A DNA stretch of 64,000 nucleotides from Thermosediminibacter litoriperuensis (GTDB lineage Bacteria > Bacillota > Thermosediminibacteria > Thermosediminibacterales > Thermosediminibacteraceae). Both the position numbers and the translations under genes were made by a program. The DNA is taken from NCBI RefSeq assembly GCF_008124715.1, contig NZ_VNHO01000002.1:62001-126000 (forward strand). The letters run 5' to 3'. The notes under the pieces were generated by a model, which worked only from the letters and a program-made list of their open reading frames with translations, was not told the DNA's origin and searched no databases. Positions 47,701 through 56,567 of the stretch are shown here, piece by piece; positions within the stretch are counted from its first letter, which is position 1; the number at the start of each line of letters is the position of its first letter.

Positions 47701-48967
47701 AGAGCTTGTCATAATCGGTGGAGGACCCGCAGGGCTGTCAGCTGCTGTGGAAGCCCGCAGGCTGGGGATAAAGGATGTGCTCGTCATAGACAGGGAATCG
47801 GAGCCGGGTGGGATATTGAAGCAATGCATTCATACCGGGTTCGGACTGCACGTCTTCAAGGAGGAGCTTACCGGCCCCGAGTACGCGGAGCGCTTTATAG
47901 AACAAGCCGAAAACCTTGGCGTGGAAATCATGCTGAACACTATGGTGATAGAGCTCACAGCGGACAGGCGCATAGTGGCGGTTAACAGCCGGGAAGGGCT
48001 GATAGAAATCCAGGCGAAGGCGGTCATCCTTGCTATGGGATGCAGGGAGAGGACCAGGGGCGCCATCAACATTCCGGGTTTCCGGCCGGCGGGTATTTTT
48101 ACCGCAGGCACTGCGCAGCGGTTTGTCAACATCGAAGGCTATATGCCTGGGCGGGAAATAGTCATCCTGGGCTCGGGAGATATAGGGCTGATAATGGCAA
48201 GGCGCCTCACCCTAGAGGGAGCCAAGGTCCGGTGCGTCGTAGAGATAATGCCCTACTCCAACGGCCTCACGAGGAACATCGTGCAGTGCCTGGAGGATTA
48301 CGGCATTCCCTTGCTCTTAAAGCACACGGTTGTCAACATCCACGGTAGAAAAAGGGTAGAAGGGGTTACCATCGCCGAAGTCGACGACGACATGAAGCCA
48401 ATCATGGAGACCGCGAAATTTGTTCCCTGCGATACGCTGCTTTTGTCTGTCGGCCTGATACCGGAAAACGAGCTTTCAAGGCTGGCGGATATAGAAATAG
48501 ACGAGGTCACCGGAGGTCCGGTGGTAAACCAGCGGATGGAGACATCGGTCCCCGGCATTTTTGCCTGCGGCAACGTGCTGCACGTCCACGACCTGGTGGA
48601 TTACGTCACCCAGGAAGCGGTGTCGGCTGCGAGGGGAGCCGCCTCGTACCTGGCCGACGGAGGCAAAAAATACAAGCACATACCCGTTTCTCCGGGGAAT
48701 GGACTGAGATACGTGCTGCCCCAGAGAATAAACGTAGACGCAATGCCGGAGGAAAGGCAGAACTTCTTTATGCGAAGCGTCAGACCCATGGCGAAGGCAA
48801 GGCTCTTCGTAGAATCGGAAAGGGGTGTAATAAAATCAAGCGTGTTGAGGTACGTCAAGCCCAGCGAGATGATAAGCATCCAGCTGGATCGCGATGAAAT
48901 GAGGGGGATTAAAATGTTAAACTTCAGCCTTCGGGAGGAAGGTGACAGCGTTGAGCGCGGCGAATGA
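47690..48967 (+). CDS. NAD(P)/FAD-dependent oxidoreductase of the glycerol-3-phosphate module
   Basis: Pyridine-nucleotide-disulfide-type flavoprotein. GxGxxG motifs: ELVIIGGGPAGLSAAVEARRLGIKDVLVIDRE near the N-terminus and EIVILGSGDIGLIMARRLTLEGAKV in the middle; SVPGIFACGNVLHVHDLVDYV near the end closes the FAD site. It takes the place of GlpB and is found beside GlpA-like and DUF1667 genes in many anaerobes. It may pass electrons to NAD or quinone. GTG 47690 is the likely start; the frame is open from 47669. Confidence 0.82.
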   Translation: MQNRELVIIGGGPAGLSAAVEARRLGIKDVLVIDRESEPGGILKQCIHTGFGLHVFKEELTGPEYAERFIEQAENLGVEIMLNTMVIELTADRRIVAVNSREGLIEIQAKAVILAMGCRERTRGAINIPGFRPAGIFTAGTAQRFVNIEGYMPGREIVILGSGDIGLIMARRLTLEGAKVRCVVEIMPYSNGLTRNIVQCLEDYGIPLLLKHTVVNIHGRKRVEGVTIAEVDDDMKPIMETAKFVPCDTLLLSVGLIPENELSRLADIEIDEVTGGPVVNQRMETSVPGIFACGNVLHVHDLVDYVTQEAVSAARGAASYLADGGKKYKHIPVSPGNGLRYVLPQRINVDAMPEERQNFFMRSVRPMAKARLFVESERGVIKSSVLRYVKPSEMISIQLDRDEMRGIKMLNFSLREEGDSVERGE

Positions 48968-49316
48968 GGAAAGGACGGTAACCTGTATAGTGTGCCCCAG
49001 CGGGTGCAGGATTAAGGTGGGCATAGAAGGGAGTGAAATAGTCCGGATCAGCGGTAACCAGTGTAAGAGGGGTGCCGATTACGCCAGGGCTGAAGTCACT
49101 CAGCCCATGAGGGTGCTGACCACCACGGTACGGCTGGAAGACGGCCGGCTGCTGCCTGTGAAGACGGCGAGCCCTATACCGAAGGTCCTGCTCTTTGACG
49201 CCGTAAAGGAATTGAGCGGCGTGAGGGTAAAAGCGCCGGTAAAAATCGGCCAGGTGATTTACTCCAACGTGGCCGGTACCGGCGTCGATGTGGTGACTAC
49301 CCGGAGCTGGAACTAA
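48942..49316 (+). CDS. DUF1667 protein of the glycerol-3-phosphate module
   Basis: 124 residues. RTVTCIVCPSGCRIKVGIEGSEIVRISGNQCKRGADYARAEVTQPMRVLTTTVRL is the DUF1667 signature, with four cysteines (CxxCxxxC and a fourth) suitable for a metal or iron-sulfur centre. It always travels with the two flavoproteins upstream, so it is probably a redox subunit. Start GTG 48942 or TTG 48951 is uncertain. It overlaps the preceding gene by 26 bases. Confidence 0.85.
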   Translation: MTALSAANEERTVTCIVCPSGCRIKVGIEGSEIVRISGNQCKRGADYARAEVTQPMRVLTTTVRLEDGRLLPVKTASPIPKVLLFDAVKELSGVRVKAPVKIGQVIYSNVAGTGVDVVTTRSWN

Positions 49317-49329
49317 AATACCGGCGGTG

Positions 49330-51015
49330 ATGAGTGTGTTAAAAAAGGAGGTCCTTTTTAAAAACAGGAAAGGTCTCCATATCAGGGCGGCCGCTATGCT
49401 GGTCCAGAAGGCCCATGAGATGCAAAAGGAGCTGGACGCCAGTCTTTTTGTCAGGAATCCGAGAGGCCACGAAGTGCCGGCGACGGCTCTTATGGCCCTT
49501 TATTCCTTGCACATTAAACCGGGGGATAAGATTACGGTGCTGGCAAGCGGCGCCGGTGCGGGTGCCGCGCTGGATAGATTTTCGAGGCTGCTGGAAGGAG
49601 ATTTAATGCCAAAAAACATCGAGGAGAATGATAAAATAGACTCCATACTTGAAGAAAACGCCCTGACATCCGACGTAATCCTGGACAGCATAACCGACGG
49701 CCTCATAGTGGTAGACGCGGACTGCACCGTAACGGTATTTAACAGAGCGGCGGAAGAAATTACCGGGATCCCCCAGGCGCTGGCAGTGGGAAAAAATCTT
49801 AACTTCCTGCTGCCGGGAACCGGGATAGAGAAGGTACTGGCCGGCGGAAGGGGCGAGTACGAAAAGAAAAAGATCTTCAACGGCCGGCCGGTGATAGCCG
49901 ACCTGGCTCCGATAAAAATAGAGAAGAAAATAGTAGGGGGAGTCATAATCTTTCAGGACATTTCCCGCATGGAGAGGCTTTTAAGGGAAATGAAGGACTT
50001 CAACGAAGCCGTGGCTCGGGCCGAATACCTGGAAGAAGAGCTCATAAGGAGTAAAAAGCTCGACAGGGCCTTCGATGAGATAGTCGGCAGGAGCGGAAAA
50101 CTATTGGATGCTCTAGCTGTGGCTTCTAAAGCCGCCGCAACGACTTCCACGGTTCTTATCAGGGGAGAAAGCGGTACCGGCAAGGAACTGGTGGCCAGGG
50201 CAATCCACAGTGCCAGCAAGAGAAAGAACGGCCCGTTCGTTCGGGTGAATTGTCCGGCCATTCCCCAGACGCTCTTGGAGAGCGAGCTCTTCGGCCACGA
50301 GAGAGGTGCTTTCACCGGAGCGCTGTACCAAAAGATAGGCAAGTTCGAACTGGCCAACGGAGGGACGATTTTCCTGGACGAGATCGGTGAAATGGGCAAG
50401 GACATGCAGACCAAACTTTTAAGGGTACTGCAGGAAAAGGAGTTTGAGAGGGTAGGAGGAAACCAGACCATAAAGGTGGATGTCAGGATCATCGCAGCCA
50501 CCAACAGGAACCTCGAGGAAATGGTAAAAAGGGGAGAATTCAGGGAAGACCTCTATTACAGGCTCAACGTTGTACCAATTTTCCTGCCCAGCCTCAGGGA
50601 GAGGAAAGAGGATATACCTCTTCTGGCGGAACATTTTAGGGAAAAACTATCAACGGTGCTGGGAAAAAATGTGACCACCATAACGCCCGGGGCCATGAGG
50701 TGCCTGATGAATTACGATTGGCCCGGGAACGCAAGGGAGCTCGAAAACATCATCGAAAGGGCCATCAACCTCACCGATGACGGAGAAATCGACGTGGACG
50801 ACCTGCCTTCGTATATAAGCGGGCGGGAGACCGGGGACTCCGGCCACCTTATAAACTTGAGCGGAGATGGGGAAATGGCACCCTATGAGGAATACGAAAA
50901 GGAGATTATCAGAAAGGCCTTAAAAAAGTACAGGAGCTTCAACGCTGCGGCCAAAGTGCTGGGCATCACCCACAAGACCGTTGCCGCCAAAGCCCGGAAG
51001 TACGGTCTGGTATGA
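49330..51015 (+). CDS. Sigma-54-dependent activator with N-terminal HPr domain (HPr-PAS-AAA-HTH)
   Basis: Residues 1-90 resemble the PTS phosphocarrier HPr: FKNRKGLHIRAAAMLVQKA has the phosphorylatable His (about residue 17) and the Arg, but Ala for the usual Pro; the regulatory Ser46 position is Ala by eye. A PAS domain follows (SDVILDSITDGLIVVDADCTVTVFNRAAEEITG), then AAA+ with Walker A GESGTGKE (about 279), intact GAFTGA (about 327) and a Fis-type HTH (FNAAAKVLGITHKTVAAKARKYGL). It precedes dhaKLM, which has a sigma-54 promoter, and is likely its activator. Confidence 0.9.
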   Translation: MSVLKKEVLFKNRKGLHIRAAAMLVQKAHEMQKELDASLFVRNPRGHEVPATALMALYSLHIKPGDKITVLASGAGAGAALDRFSRLLEGDLMPKNIEENDKIDSILEENALTSDVILDSITDGLIVVDADCTVTVFNRAAEEITGIPQALAVGKNLNFLLPGTGIEKVLAGGRGEYEKKKIFNGRPVIADLAPIKIEKKIVGGVIIFQDISRMERLLREMKDFNEAVARAEYLEEELIRSKKLDRAFDEIVGRSGKLLDALAVASKAAATTSTVLIRGESGTGKELVARAIHSASKRKNGPFVRVNCPAIPQTLLESELFGHERGAFTGALYQKIGKFELANGGTIFLDEIGEMGKDMQTKLLRVLQEKEFERVGGNQTIKVDVRIIAATNRNLEEMVKRGEFREDLYYRLNVVPIFLPSLRERKEDIPLLAEHFREKLSTVLGKNVTTITPGAMRCLMNYDWPGNARELENIIERAINLTDDGEIDVDDLPSYISGRETGDSGHLINLSGDGEMAPYEEYEKEIIRKALKKYRSFNAAAKVLGITHKTVAAKARKYGLV

Positions 51016-51053
51016 GGGTTGGTAAAAAATATCAACGCCGGAAGAATGCCGGA

Positions 51054-51095
51054 CGGATAACCCTGCGGAATGAGCCCGCGGGGTTATCCGTTTTA
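51054..51095 (+). terminator. Terminator after the HPr-sigma54 activator gene
   Basis: CGGATAACCC...GGGTTATCCG forms a long stem (with CCCGC/GCGGG interior) followed by TTTTATT. It isolates the regulator transcript from the dhaK sigma-54 promoter. Confidence 0.85.
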
Positions 51096-51111
51096 TTGGC
51101 ATGAGTTTTGC
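51096..51111 (+). promoter_or_regulatory. Sigma-54 promoter upstream of dhaK
   Basis: TTGGCATG-AGTT-TTGC, GG and GC ten bases apart. It is directly between the regulator's terminator and the dhaK ribosome site. Confidence 0.88.
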
Positions 51112-51148
51112 AAAATAAATTTATATCATAATCGTGGAGGTGGATCGG

Positions 51149-52147
51149 ATGAAAAAATTAATCAACAATCCCGAAACCGTCGTGGAGGAAATGCTGGAGG
51201 GCATGGTCAGGGCCTTCCCGCAGTACGTGAGAAAGCTTGAAGGGTACAATGTGATAGTGCGGGCCGACGCCCCGGTAAAGGGGAAGGTGGCGCTGGTTTC
51301 CGGCGGAGGCAGCGGTCACGAGCCTTCCCACGCCGGATACGTGGGCAGGGGAATGCTGGACGCCGGCGTTGCTGGCGCCGTGTTTACTTCCCCCACCCCT
51401 GATCAGATCTTCGAGGCGATAAAAGCCGTCGACGGCGGGGCCGGGGTGCTGCTGATAATAAAAAACTATACCGGAGATGTAATGAATTTTGAGATGGCCA
51501 GGGAAATGGCGCAAATGGAGGGTATACAGGTTGCCAGCGTCACGGTTAACGATGACGTGGCGGTGGAAAACAGCACCTACACGGTTGGCAGGAGAGGTAT
51601 AGCCGGCACGGTCTTCGTGCATAAGATCGCCGGTGCCAAAGCCCAGGCCGGCGGAATGCTGGAAGAAGTTAAGGCGGTGGCCGAGAAGGTCATCAAAAAT
51701 GTGCGCAGCATGGGTATGGCCCTGACGCCGTGCATTGTACCAGCCGCCGGGAAACCCAATTTTACTTTAAGCGAGGATGAAATGGAAATAGGTATGGGTA
51801 TCCATGGCGAGCCCGGGACCATGAGGACGAAACTCATGAAGGCCAATGAGGTTGTAGATCACCTCATGTCGAAAATCCTCGCCGACCTGCCGGTGGAGTC
51901 GGGAGACGAAGTAGCTGTAATGGTGAACGGTCTGGGCGGCACCCCGCTCATGGAGCTCCTCATTCTGAACAGGAAGGCGAGCCAAATCCTTGAAGATAAA
52001 GGCATAAAAGTGTACCGCACCTATGTGGGAGAATTTATGACATCCCTGGAGATGGCAGGGGCATCCATCACGCTCCTAAAACTGGACGACGAACTCAAAT
52101 CCCTGCTGGATGCACCTGCCGACACTCCCGCTTTCAAACAATTATAA
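51149..52147 (+). CDS. dhaK: PTS-dependent dihydroxyacetone kinase, DhaK subunit
   Basis: Binds dihydroxyacetone covalently through a histidine. GGGSGHEPSHAGYVGRGMLDAGVAG is the substrate-site motif; EMEIGMGIHGEPGTMR carries the hemiaminal-forming His. Length 332 is standard. ATG 51149 follows GGAGGTGG; the frame is open from 51134. First gene of the dhaKLM operon. Confidence 0.95.
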   Translation: MKKLINNPETVVEEMLEGMVRAFPQYVRKLEGYNVIVRADAPVKGKVALVSGGGSGHEPSHAGYVGRGMLDAGVAGAVFTSPTPDQIFEAIKAVDGGAGVLLIIKNYTGDVMNFEMAREMAQMEGIQVASVTVNDDVAVENSTYTVGRRGIAGTVFVHKIAGAKAQAGGMLEEVKAVAEKVIKNVRSMGMALTPCIVPAAGKPNFTLSEDEMEIGMGIHGEPGTMRTKLMKANEVVDHLMSKILADLPVESGDEVAVMVNGLGGTPLMELLILNRKASQILEDKGIKVYRTYVGEFMTSLEMAGASITLLKLDDELKSLLDAPADTPAFKQL

Positions 52148-52169
52148 ATACTCGAGAGGAGCTATAAAA

Positions 52170-52808
52170 ATGGCGGTGGATTCAGCAAAACTCATCGACA
52201 TAATCAAGGTCATCGCTGATAAAATAACCGAAAACAGGGAATACCTCACCCAACTTGACTCGGCCATAGGGGACGCCGACCACGGCATAAATATGAGTAA
52301 GGGGTTCAGGGCTGTGGTTGAAAAGATATCGGATATGGGGGAAAAGGACTGCGGTACCATACTGAAGACCGTAGGTATGACGCTGGTCTCCACCGTCGGT
52401 GGAGCCTCCGGTCCGCTTTACGGTACCGCCTTCATGAGAGCGGGGCAGGCGGTGGCCGGAAAGAACGAACTGGATTTCAACGACCTTGTTTCCCTGATGG
52501 AAGCAGCCCTGGAAGGCATAAAATACCGCGGTAAAGCAGAGAGGGGAGAAAAGACCATAGTGGACGCTCTGGAACCCGCGGTAGAAGCTCTGAAACTGCG
52601 CCGCGAAGAAGGCCTCGAGACCGCACTGCGGGATGCGGTGGAAGAAGCAAAAAAAGGTATGGAATACACCAAGGATATAATAGCCAGAAAAGGAAGGGCC
52701 AGCTACCTGGGGGAGAGAAGTCTGGGCCACCAGGACCCCGGCGCCACTTCCTGTTATATAATGCTGGAAGCCATGGCCGCCCGGCTCCTGGACGGCAAGA
52801 AATCCTGA
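52170..52808 (+). CDS. dhaL: PTS-dependent dihydroxyacetone kinase, DhaL (ADP-binding) subunit
   Basis: Carries the ADP that is phosphorylated by DhaM and passes the phosphate to DHA on DhaK. LDSAIGDADHGINMSKGF contains the Mg/ADP-binding aspartates (GDxDHG), VGGASGPLYGTAF and SYLGERSLGHQDPGATS are typical. Length 212. ATG 52170 follows GAGAGGAGC; the frame begins further upstream at 52110, inside dhaK. Confidence 0.95.
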   Translation: MAVDSAKLIDIIKVIADKITENREYLTQLDSAIGDADHGINMSKGFRAVVEKISDMGEKDCGTILKTVGMTLVSTVGGASGPLYGTAFMRAGQAVAGKNELDFNDLVSLMEAALEGIKYRGKAERGEKTIVDALEPAVEALKLRREEGLETALRDAVEEAKKGMEYTKDIIARKGRASYLGERSLGHQDPGATSCYIMLEAMAARLLDGKKS

Positions 52809-52821
52809 AGGGGGCGGTTCT

Positions 52822-53217
52822 ATGGTGGGGATAGTGCTCGTATCCCACAGCCCCCGGATAGCCGAAGGGACGCTGGACCTTGTCAGGCAGATGGTGGGCG
52901 ATAAAGTGCCCATTGAAATTGCCGCCGGTACGGCCGACGGCAGGCTGGGCACCGACGCCGCGGTGATAGAGGAAAAGATCAGGAAAGTCCACGGCGGAGA
53001 CGGGGTGCTGGTGATGGTGGACCTGGGCAGTGCAGTGTTGAGCGCCGAATTCGCCATAGAAAACCTGGGGGAATCGCTCGGATCGGCGACGGTTATAGCC
53101 GATGCGCCCTTTGTGGAAGGCACGGTGGCGGCAGCCATTGAGGCAAGTTTCGGCAAGAGCCTGGATGAGGTCAGAGCTGCGGCCGAGGGTGTAAAGGCGT
53201 ACAGCAAGCTGGGTTGA
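52822..53217 (+). CDS. dhaM: PTS-dependent dihydroxyacetone kinase phosphotransferase, DhaM (EIIA domain)
   Basis: 131 residues with only the mannose-type EIIA domain: GIVLVSHSPRIAEGTLDLVRQM has the phosphorylated His (VSHS), and GGDGVLVMVDLGSAVLSAEFA is characteristic. Some DhaM proteins have added HPr and EI-like domains; this one does not, so it must take phosphate from a separate HPr, none of which is encoded here except the domain in the activator. Confidence 0.93.
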   Translation: MVGIVLVSHSPRIAEGTLDLVRQMVGDKVPIEIAAGTADGRLGTDAAVIEEKIRKVHGGDGVLVMVDLGSAVLSAEFAIENLGESLGSATVIADAPFVEGTVAAAIEASFGKSLDEVRAAAEGVKAYSKLG

Positions 53218-53260
53218 GACTTTTCATTACGATAAGATCTGCCTTTGCAGAGCGCAAGAA

Positions 53261-53306
53261 AAAGAGGCGGATTGTCAATATGAAGGTCCGCCTCTTTGTT
53301 TTTTTA
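53261..53306. terminator. Bidirectional terminator between dhaM and the CXXC protein gene
   Basis: AAAGAGGCGGA (53261-53271) and TCCGCCTCTTT (53287-53297) pair; a T run follows on the plus strand and A-rich sequence precedes it for the minus strand. Confidence 0.85.
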
Positions 53307-53543
53307 AACATACTGTTGAAGGATTTCTTTTATCTCATCTTTTGATGCGACCTTGCCCGCAACCTTGACCTCGCCGTTAACAACGAGTCCGGGGGTGAAC
53401 ATTATGTCGTATTCCAAAATTTTGTTTATATCCTGTACCTTCTCGATATCTGCGGTAATACCGAGTTCCTTAAGAGCTTCCCTCGTATTTTGTTCAAGAG
53501 CCTTGCATTTGGGGCAGCCTTTACCGAGAATTTTAATTTCCAT
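53304..53543 (-). CDS. Small thioredoxin-fold redox-active disulfide protein
   Basis: 79 residues, MEIKILGKGCPKCKALEQNTREALKELGI with a CPKC active site, the single thioredoxin-like fold of the redox-active disulfide protein 2 family. It is in an operon with the permease and the ArsR regulator upstream on this strand, where such proteins usually occur. Between the permease and this gene is an 8-bp inverted repeat (53589-53596 with 53613-53620), possibly an mRNA processing or stability hairpin. Confidence 0.9.
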   Translation of the reverse strand: MEIKILGKGCPKCKALEQNTREALKELGITADIEKVQDINKILEYDIMFTPGLVVNGEVKVAGKVASKDEIKEILQQYV

Positions 53544-53662
53544 AATTTAACCTCCCTAGTCAATTAAAGATTTTATCCTTTCCTTATATGCCGGCCTCGC
53601 TATTCTATCACCGGCCGGCAGCGGTATCAATAATTTGGTGCGGCTTTTGCGCCGGCGTTATT

Positions 53663-54838
53663 TTATAAGAAGATGGCGCCGAATATATAGCCCGCCAATG
53701 TGGCCATGATGATTACAAGAGAGACGTACGTGATGGTTTTTTTCAGGCCGAGTACGCTGTTTATAACCAGCATATTGGGGAGGCTCAGAGCAGGGCCGGC
53801 CAGCAGCAGAGCAAGGGCGGGACCCTGGCCCATACCGGAACCTAAAAGCCCCTGGAGTATGGGAACTTCGGTGAGGGTGGCGAAATACATGAAGGCTCCC
53901 ACGACCGACGCCAGCAAATTGGCGAAAAGGGAATTTCCGCCGACCATCAAGGCAATGTAACGGGCCGGTATTATACCCGCATCGACGTCCGGGCGCCCCA
54001 TGAGAAAACCTGCCACGAGCACCCCGCCGAAGAGCAGCGGCGTTATCTGCTTTATAAAGTCCCAGGTCGAGTCAACCCAGGAAACCAGCTCTTCCTTTTT
54101 AAACCAGCGGTATAAAATCAGCGTAAGGCTGGCCATAAGCGCGGCTGTAATGTACCATTTTACGGCGTAAACCGAGCTGAAGAAGCCCACCGGCTGTGCG
54201 GGCTTTCCCCATGCGGCGAAGATGAGGATGAGGACGAGGTTTGTAAAATAGATTATTTCCTGATACAGAGTCCTTCCTTCTTCCTGGTCCGAAGAGCCGA
54301 TGAGTCCAATCTTGCTGGTCCTCTCTTTGTCTTCTTTGCCAAACAATAACTCCATAATTAAACCGATAACTACCGCAAAAGTAATTGCCCCGAGAGCCCG
54401 GGCGATCCCCAGCTTCCACCCCAGAATCCGGGCTGTCATTATTATGGCGAGCACGTTGATGGCCGGGCCCGAGTAAAGGAAAGCAACCGCCGGCCCTATT
54501 CCGGCGCCTCTCTTATATATTCCGGCGAAAAGGGGCAACACAGTACAGGAGCATACAGCCAGGATAGTGCCTGAAACTGAAGCTACTGCGTATGAGAGCC
54601 ATTTTTTTGCTTCTCTGCCGAAGTACTTTATAACCGCAGCCTGGGAGATGAAATTGGCTATGGCGCCGGCTATGAAGAGGGCCGGGACAAGGCAAGTCAG
54701 CACGTGGAGCCTGGCGTAGTCCTGGAGCATGTAAAGGGATTCAATCACAGCACCAGTGAATCTCGAGTTTGAAAGGGGCATGTAATACGCGAATAAAAAT
54801 ACGCCGACAATCAAAGATAGTTTCTGCCATTCCTTCAT
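53663..54838 (-). CDS. Permease, DUF318/ArsP (YraQ) family
   Basis: 391 residues, about ten hydrophobic segments. GREAKKWLSYAVASVSGTILAVCSCTVLPLFAGIYKRGAGIGPAVAFLYSGPAINVLAI is the family signature, with its CSCTVLPLF cysteine pair. The related ArsP exports organoarsenicals, but the substrate of this protein is unknown. It overlaps the ArsR gene by ATGA and is followed by the CXXC protein gene. Its two halves correspond to the split pair at 36301-37310. Confidence 0.85.
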   Translation of the reverse strand: MKEWQKLSLIVGVFLFAYYMPLSNSRFTGAVIESLYMLQDYARLHVLTCLVPALFIAGAIANFISQAAVIKYFGREAKKWLSYAVASVSGTILAVCSCTVLPLFAGIYKRGAGIGPAVAFLYSGPAINVLAIIMTARILGWKLGIARALGAITFAVVIGLIMELLFGKEDKERTSKIGLIGSSDQEEGRTLYQEIIYFTNLVLILIFAAWGKPAQPVGFFSSVYAVKWYITAALMASLTLILYRWFKKEELVSWVDSTWDFIKQITPLLFGGVLVAGFLMGRPDVDAGIIPARYIALMVGGNSLFANLLASVVGAFMYFATLTEVPILQGLLGSGMGQGPALALLLAGPALSLPNMLVINSVLGLKKTITYVSLVIIMATLAGYIFGAIFL

Positions 54839-55167
54839 CTTAACATCTCCTTCCCGTTTATAAAACTGTACCTGCTTTTTAGATCCGCTTCCAGAACCTC
54901 ATCAGCGCATTTGAGAAAGTTGACGACACAGGGCATTCTGACTTTATAATTAACCGTCAGGCCCTGTTTTCTGCTTTCTATAATTCCCACGTTCTTCAAA
55001 ACGGCCAGGTGCTTGGAAACCGCCGGCTGGTCGATATTCAATTTATCTGCGATATTGCAGACGCACATTTCACCGTACGTTGCAAGAATCTCGAGGATTC
55101 TCAACCTCGTAGGATGGGCTAGGGCTTTGAATATTGCTGCATACATATCGTATATATCATTGGGCAT
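54835..55167 (-). CDS. ArsR-family transcriptional regulator
   Basis: Winged-helix repressor. KALAHPTRLRILEILATYGEMCVCNIADKLNIDQPAVSKHLAVLKNVGIIESRKQGLTVNYKV is complete. The CVC in the recognition-side helix matches the As(III)/Sb(III)-sensing ELCVCDL motif, and further cysteines lie in MPCVVNFLKC. It controls the permease, which it overlaps. ATG 55167 follows GAGGAGG; the frame is open from 55185. Metalloid response is inferred from the cysteines. Confidence 0.9.
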   Translation of the reverse strand: MPNDIYDMYAAIFKALAHPTRLRILEILATYGEMCVCNIADKLNIDQPAVSKHLAVLKNVGIIESRKQGLTVNYKVRMPCVVNFLKCADEVLEADLKSRYSFINGKEMLR

Positions 55168-55286
55168 ATGAAGAAACCTCCTCACTGGAAAATTTATTAT
55201 ATTCCTATATTAGCATAGAGGCATAAAAATATCAAGACAAATAAAGTTTATTGCCGGAAACCGAGGGCTACCGCCAAATAAATATA

Positions 55287-55318
55287 AACCAAAGCCCCCG
55301 CCTTTATAAGGCGAGGGC
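55287..55318 (-). terminator. Terminator after hydF
   Basis: On the minus strand AAGCCCTCGCC pairs with GGCGGGGGCTT, followed by T-rich sequence. Confidence 0.75.
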
Positions 55319-55322
55319 TTCC

Positions 55323-56567
55323 TTAAGACTCCGGCGAAAGCAGCGAAGCGGCTTCCGGAAATGGCTCCAGAGCTCTTTCCAGTATGCCCGTGGCGTAGGC
55401 GATAAAAACGCCGTAGTTCACCACCGGGATGCCCCTTCGCTTTAAGAGTGAAAGCCTGTAAAGCATCTCTTTTCTGTTCACCATGCATCCGCCGCAGTGG
55501 ATCACCAGTTTGAATTCGTCCAGGTTTTCCGGAAAAACGAATCCGCTGGACCACGTGTACTCTACGTCGAAGCCCAGGAGCTGCTTCAACCACCGGGGGA
55601 TTTTCACCGTGCCTATGTCGTCCTTCTGCCTGTGGTGGGTACAGGCCTCGGCGATGAGCACCCTGTCGCCGGGCTTCAGGTTTTTTACGGCCTTCACGCC
55701 CTCCACGAGCTGCGCCAGGTCACCTTTGTAGCGCGCAAAAAGTATCGAGAAGGAGGTCATGGGCACGTCCCGGGGTATGTCCTGGGCTACCCGGGCAAAA
55801 GCCTGGGAATCGGTTACGACTATGCGAGGTTTCTTTGAAAGATTTTTCAGGGTCTCCTTAAGCTCGGTTTCTTTAGTGACGACGGCTATAGCGCTGTGGT
55901 CCAGCACGTCCCTGATCGTCTGCTGCTGGGGAAGGATGAGCCTGCCCTTGGGTGCCGCCTTGTCGATGGGCACCACCAGCACCACGATGTCGCCCGGGGC
56001 GATGAGGTCGCCGATGAGGGGACGCTCCGTAAAGCTCGAAGGAGCTTTGTTTATTATCTCCCGCTTGAGTTCTTCGATACCCTGCTTTTTCAGGGCGGAC
56101 ACTTCTATGAGCTTCAGGTCCAGCCGTTTTTCCCAGCTTTTCTTTTCTACGGACGTGTACCCTGCGACGTCGCTCTTGTTTACAACCCCCACTACGGGTA
56201 TGTTTTTCTCCCTGATCCTGCCCAGGATTTCCAGGTCGAAGCTGGTGACTCCCGCCTCGCCGTCTATGATCAGGACGGCCAGGTCGGTCTTATTCAGCAC
56301 CTGGTGGGTCTTCTTCACCCGGAGTTCCCCGAGCTCGCCTTCGTCGTCGATACCCGCGGTGTCGATAATGACGACGGGCCCGATGGGGAGGAGCTCCATA
56401 GCCTTAAAGACCGGGTCGGTGGTGGTGCCGGCTACAGGGGATACCAGGGCTATGTCCTGGTTGGTGATGGCGTTTATGAGGCTGGACTTGCCTGCGTTTC
56501 TGCGGCCGAAGATAGCGATGTGAAGCCTGCTGGCCAGCGGGGTGTCGTTGAGGGTGCTGCCCTGCAA
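55323..56567 (-). CDS. hydF: [FeFe]-hydrogenase maturation GTPase HydF
   Basis: Scaffold GTPase that carries the di-iron precursor of the H-cluster. GTPase motifs: GRRNAGKSSLINAI (P-loop), DTAGIDDEGELGE and NKSD. The C-terminal cluster ligands are in CTHHRQKDDIGT and HCGGCMVNRKEML, the characteristic CxH...HCxxC. Length 414 fits. No HydE, HydG or hydrogenase is in the window, but the gene indicates an [FeFe]-hydrogenase in the genome. Confidence 0.95.
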   Translation of the reverse strand: MQGSTLNDTPLASRLHIAIFGRRNAGKSSLINAITNQDIALVSPVAGTTTDPVFKAMELLPIGPVVIIDTAGIDDEGELGELRVKKTHQVLNKTDLAVLIIDGEAGVTSFDLEILGRIREKNIPVVGVVNKSDVAGYTSVEKKSWEKRLDLKLIEVSALKKQGIEELKREIINKAPSSFTERPLIGDLIAPGDIVVLVVPIDKAAPKGRLILPQQQTIRDVLDHSAIAVVTKETELKETLKNLSKKPRIVVTDSQAFARVAQDIPRDVPMTSFSILFARYKGDLAQLVEGVKAVKNLKPGDRVLIAEACTHHRQKDDIGTVKIPRWLKQLLGFDVEYTWSSGFVFPENLDEFKLVIHCGGCMVNRKEMLYRLSLLKRRGIPVVNYGVFIAYATGILERALEPFPEAASLLSPES

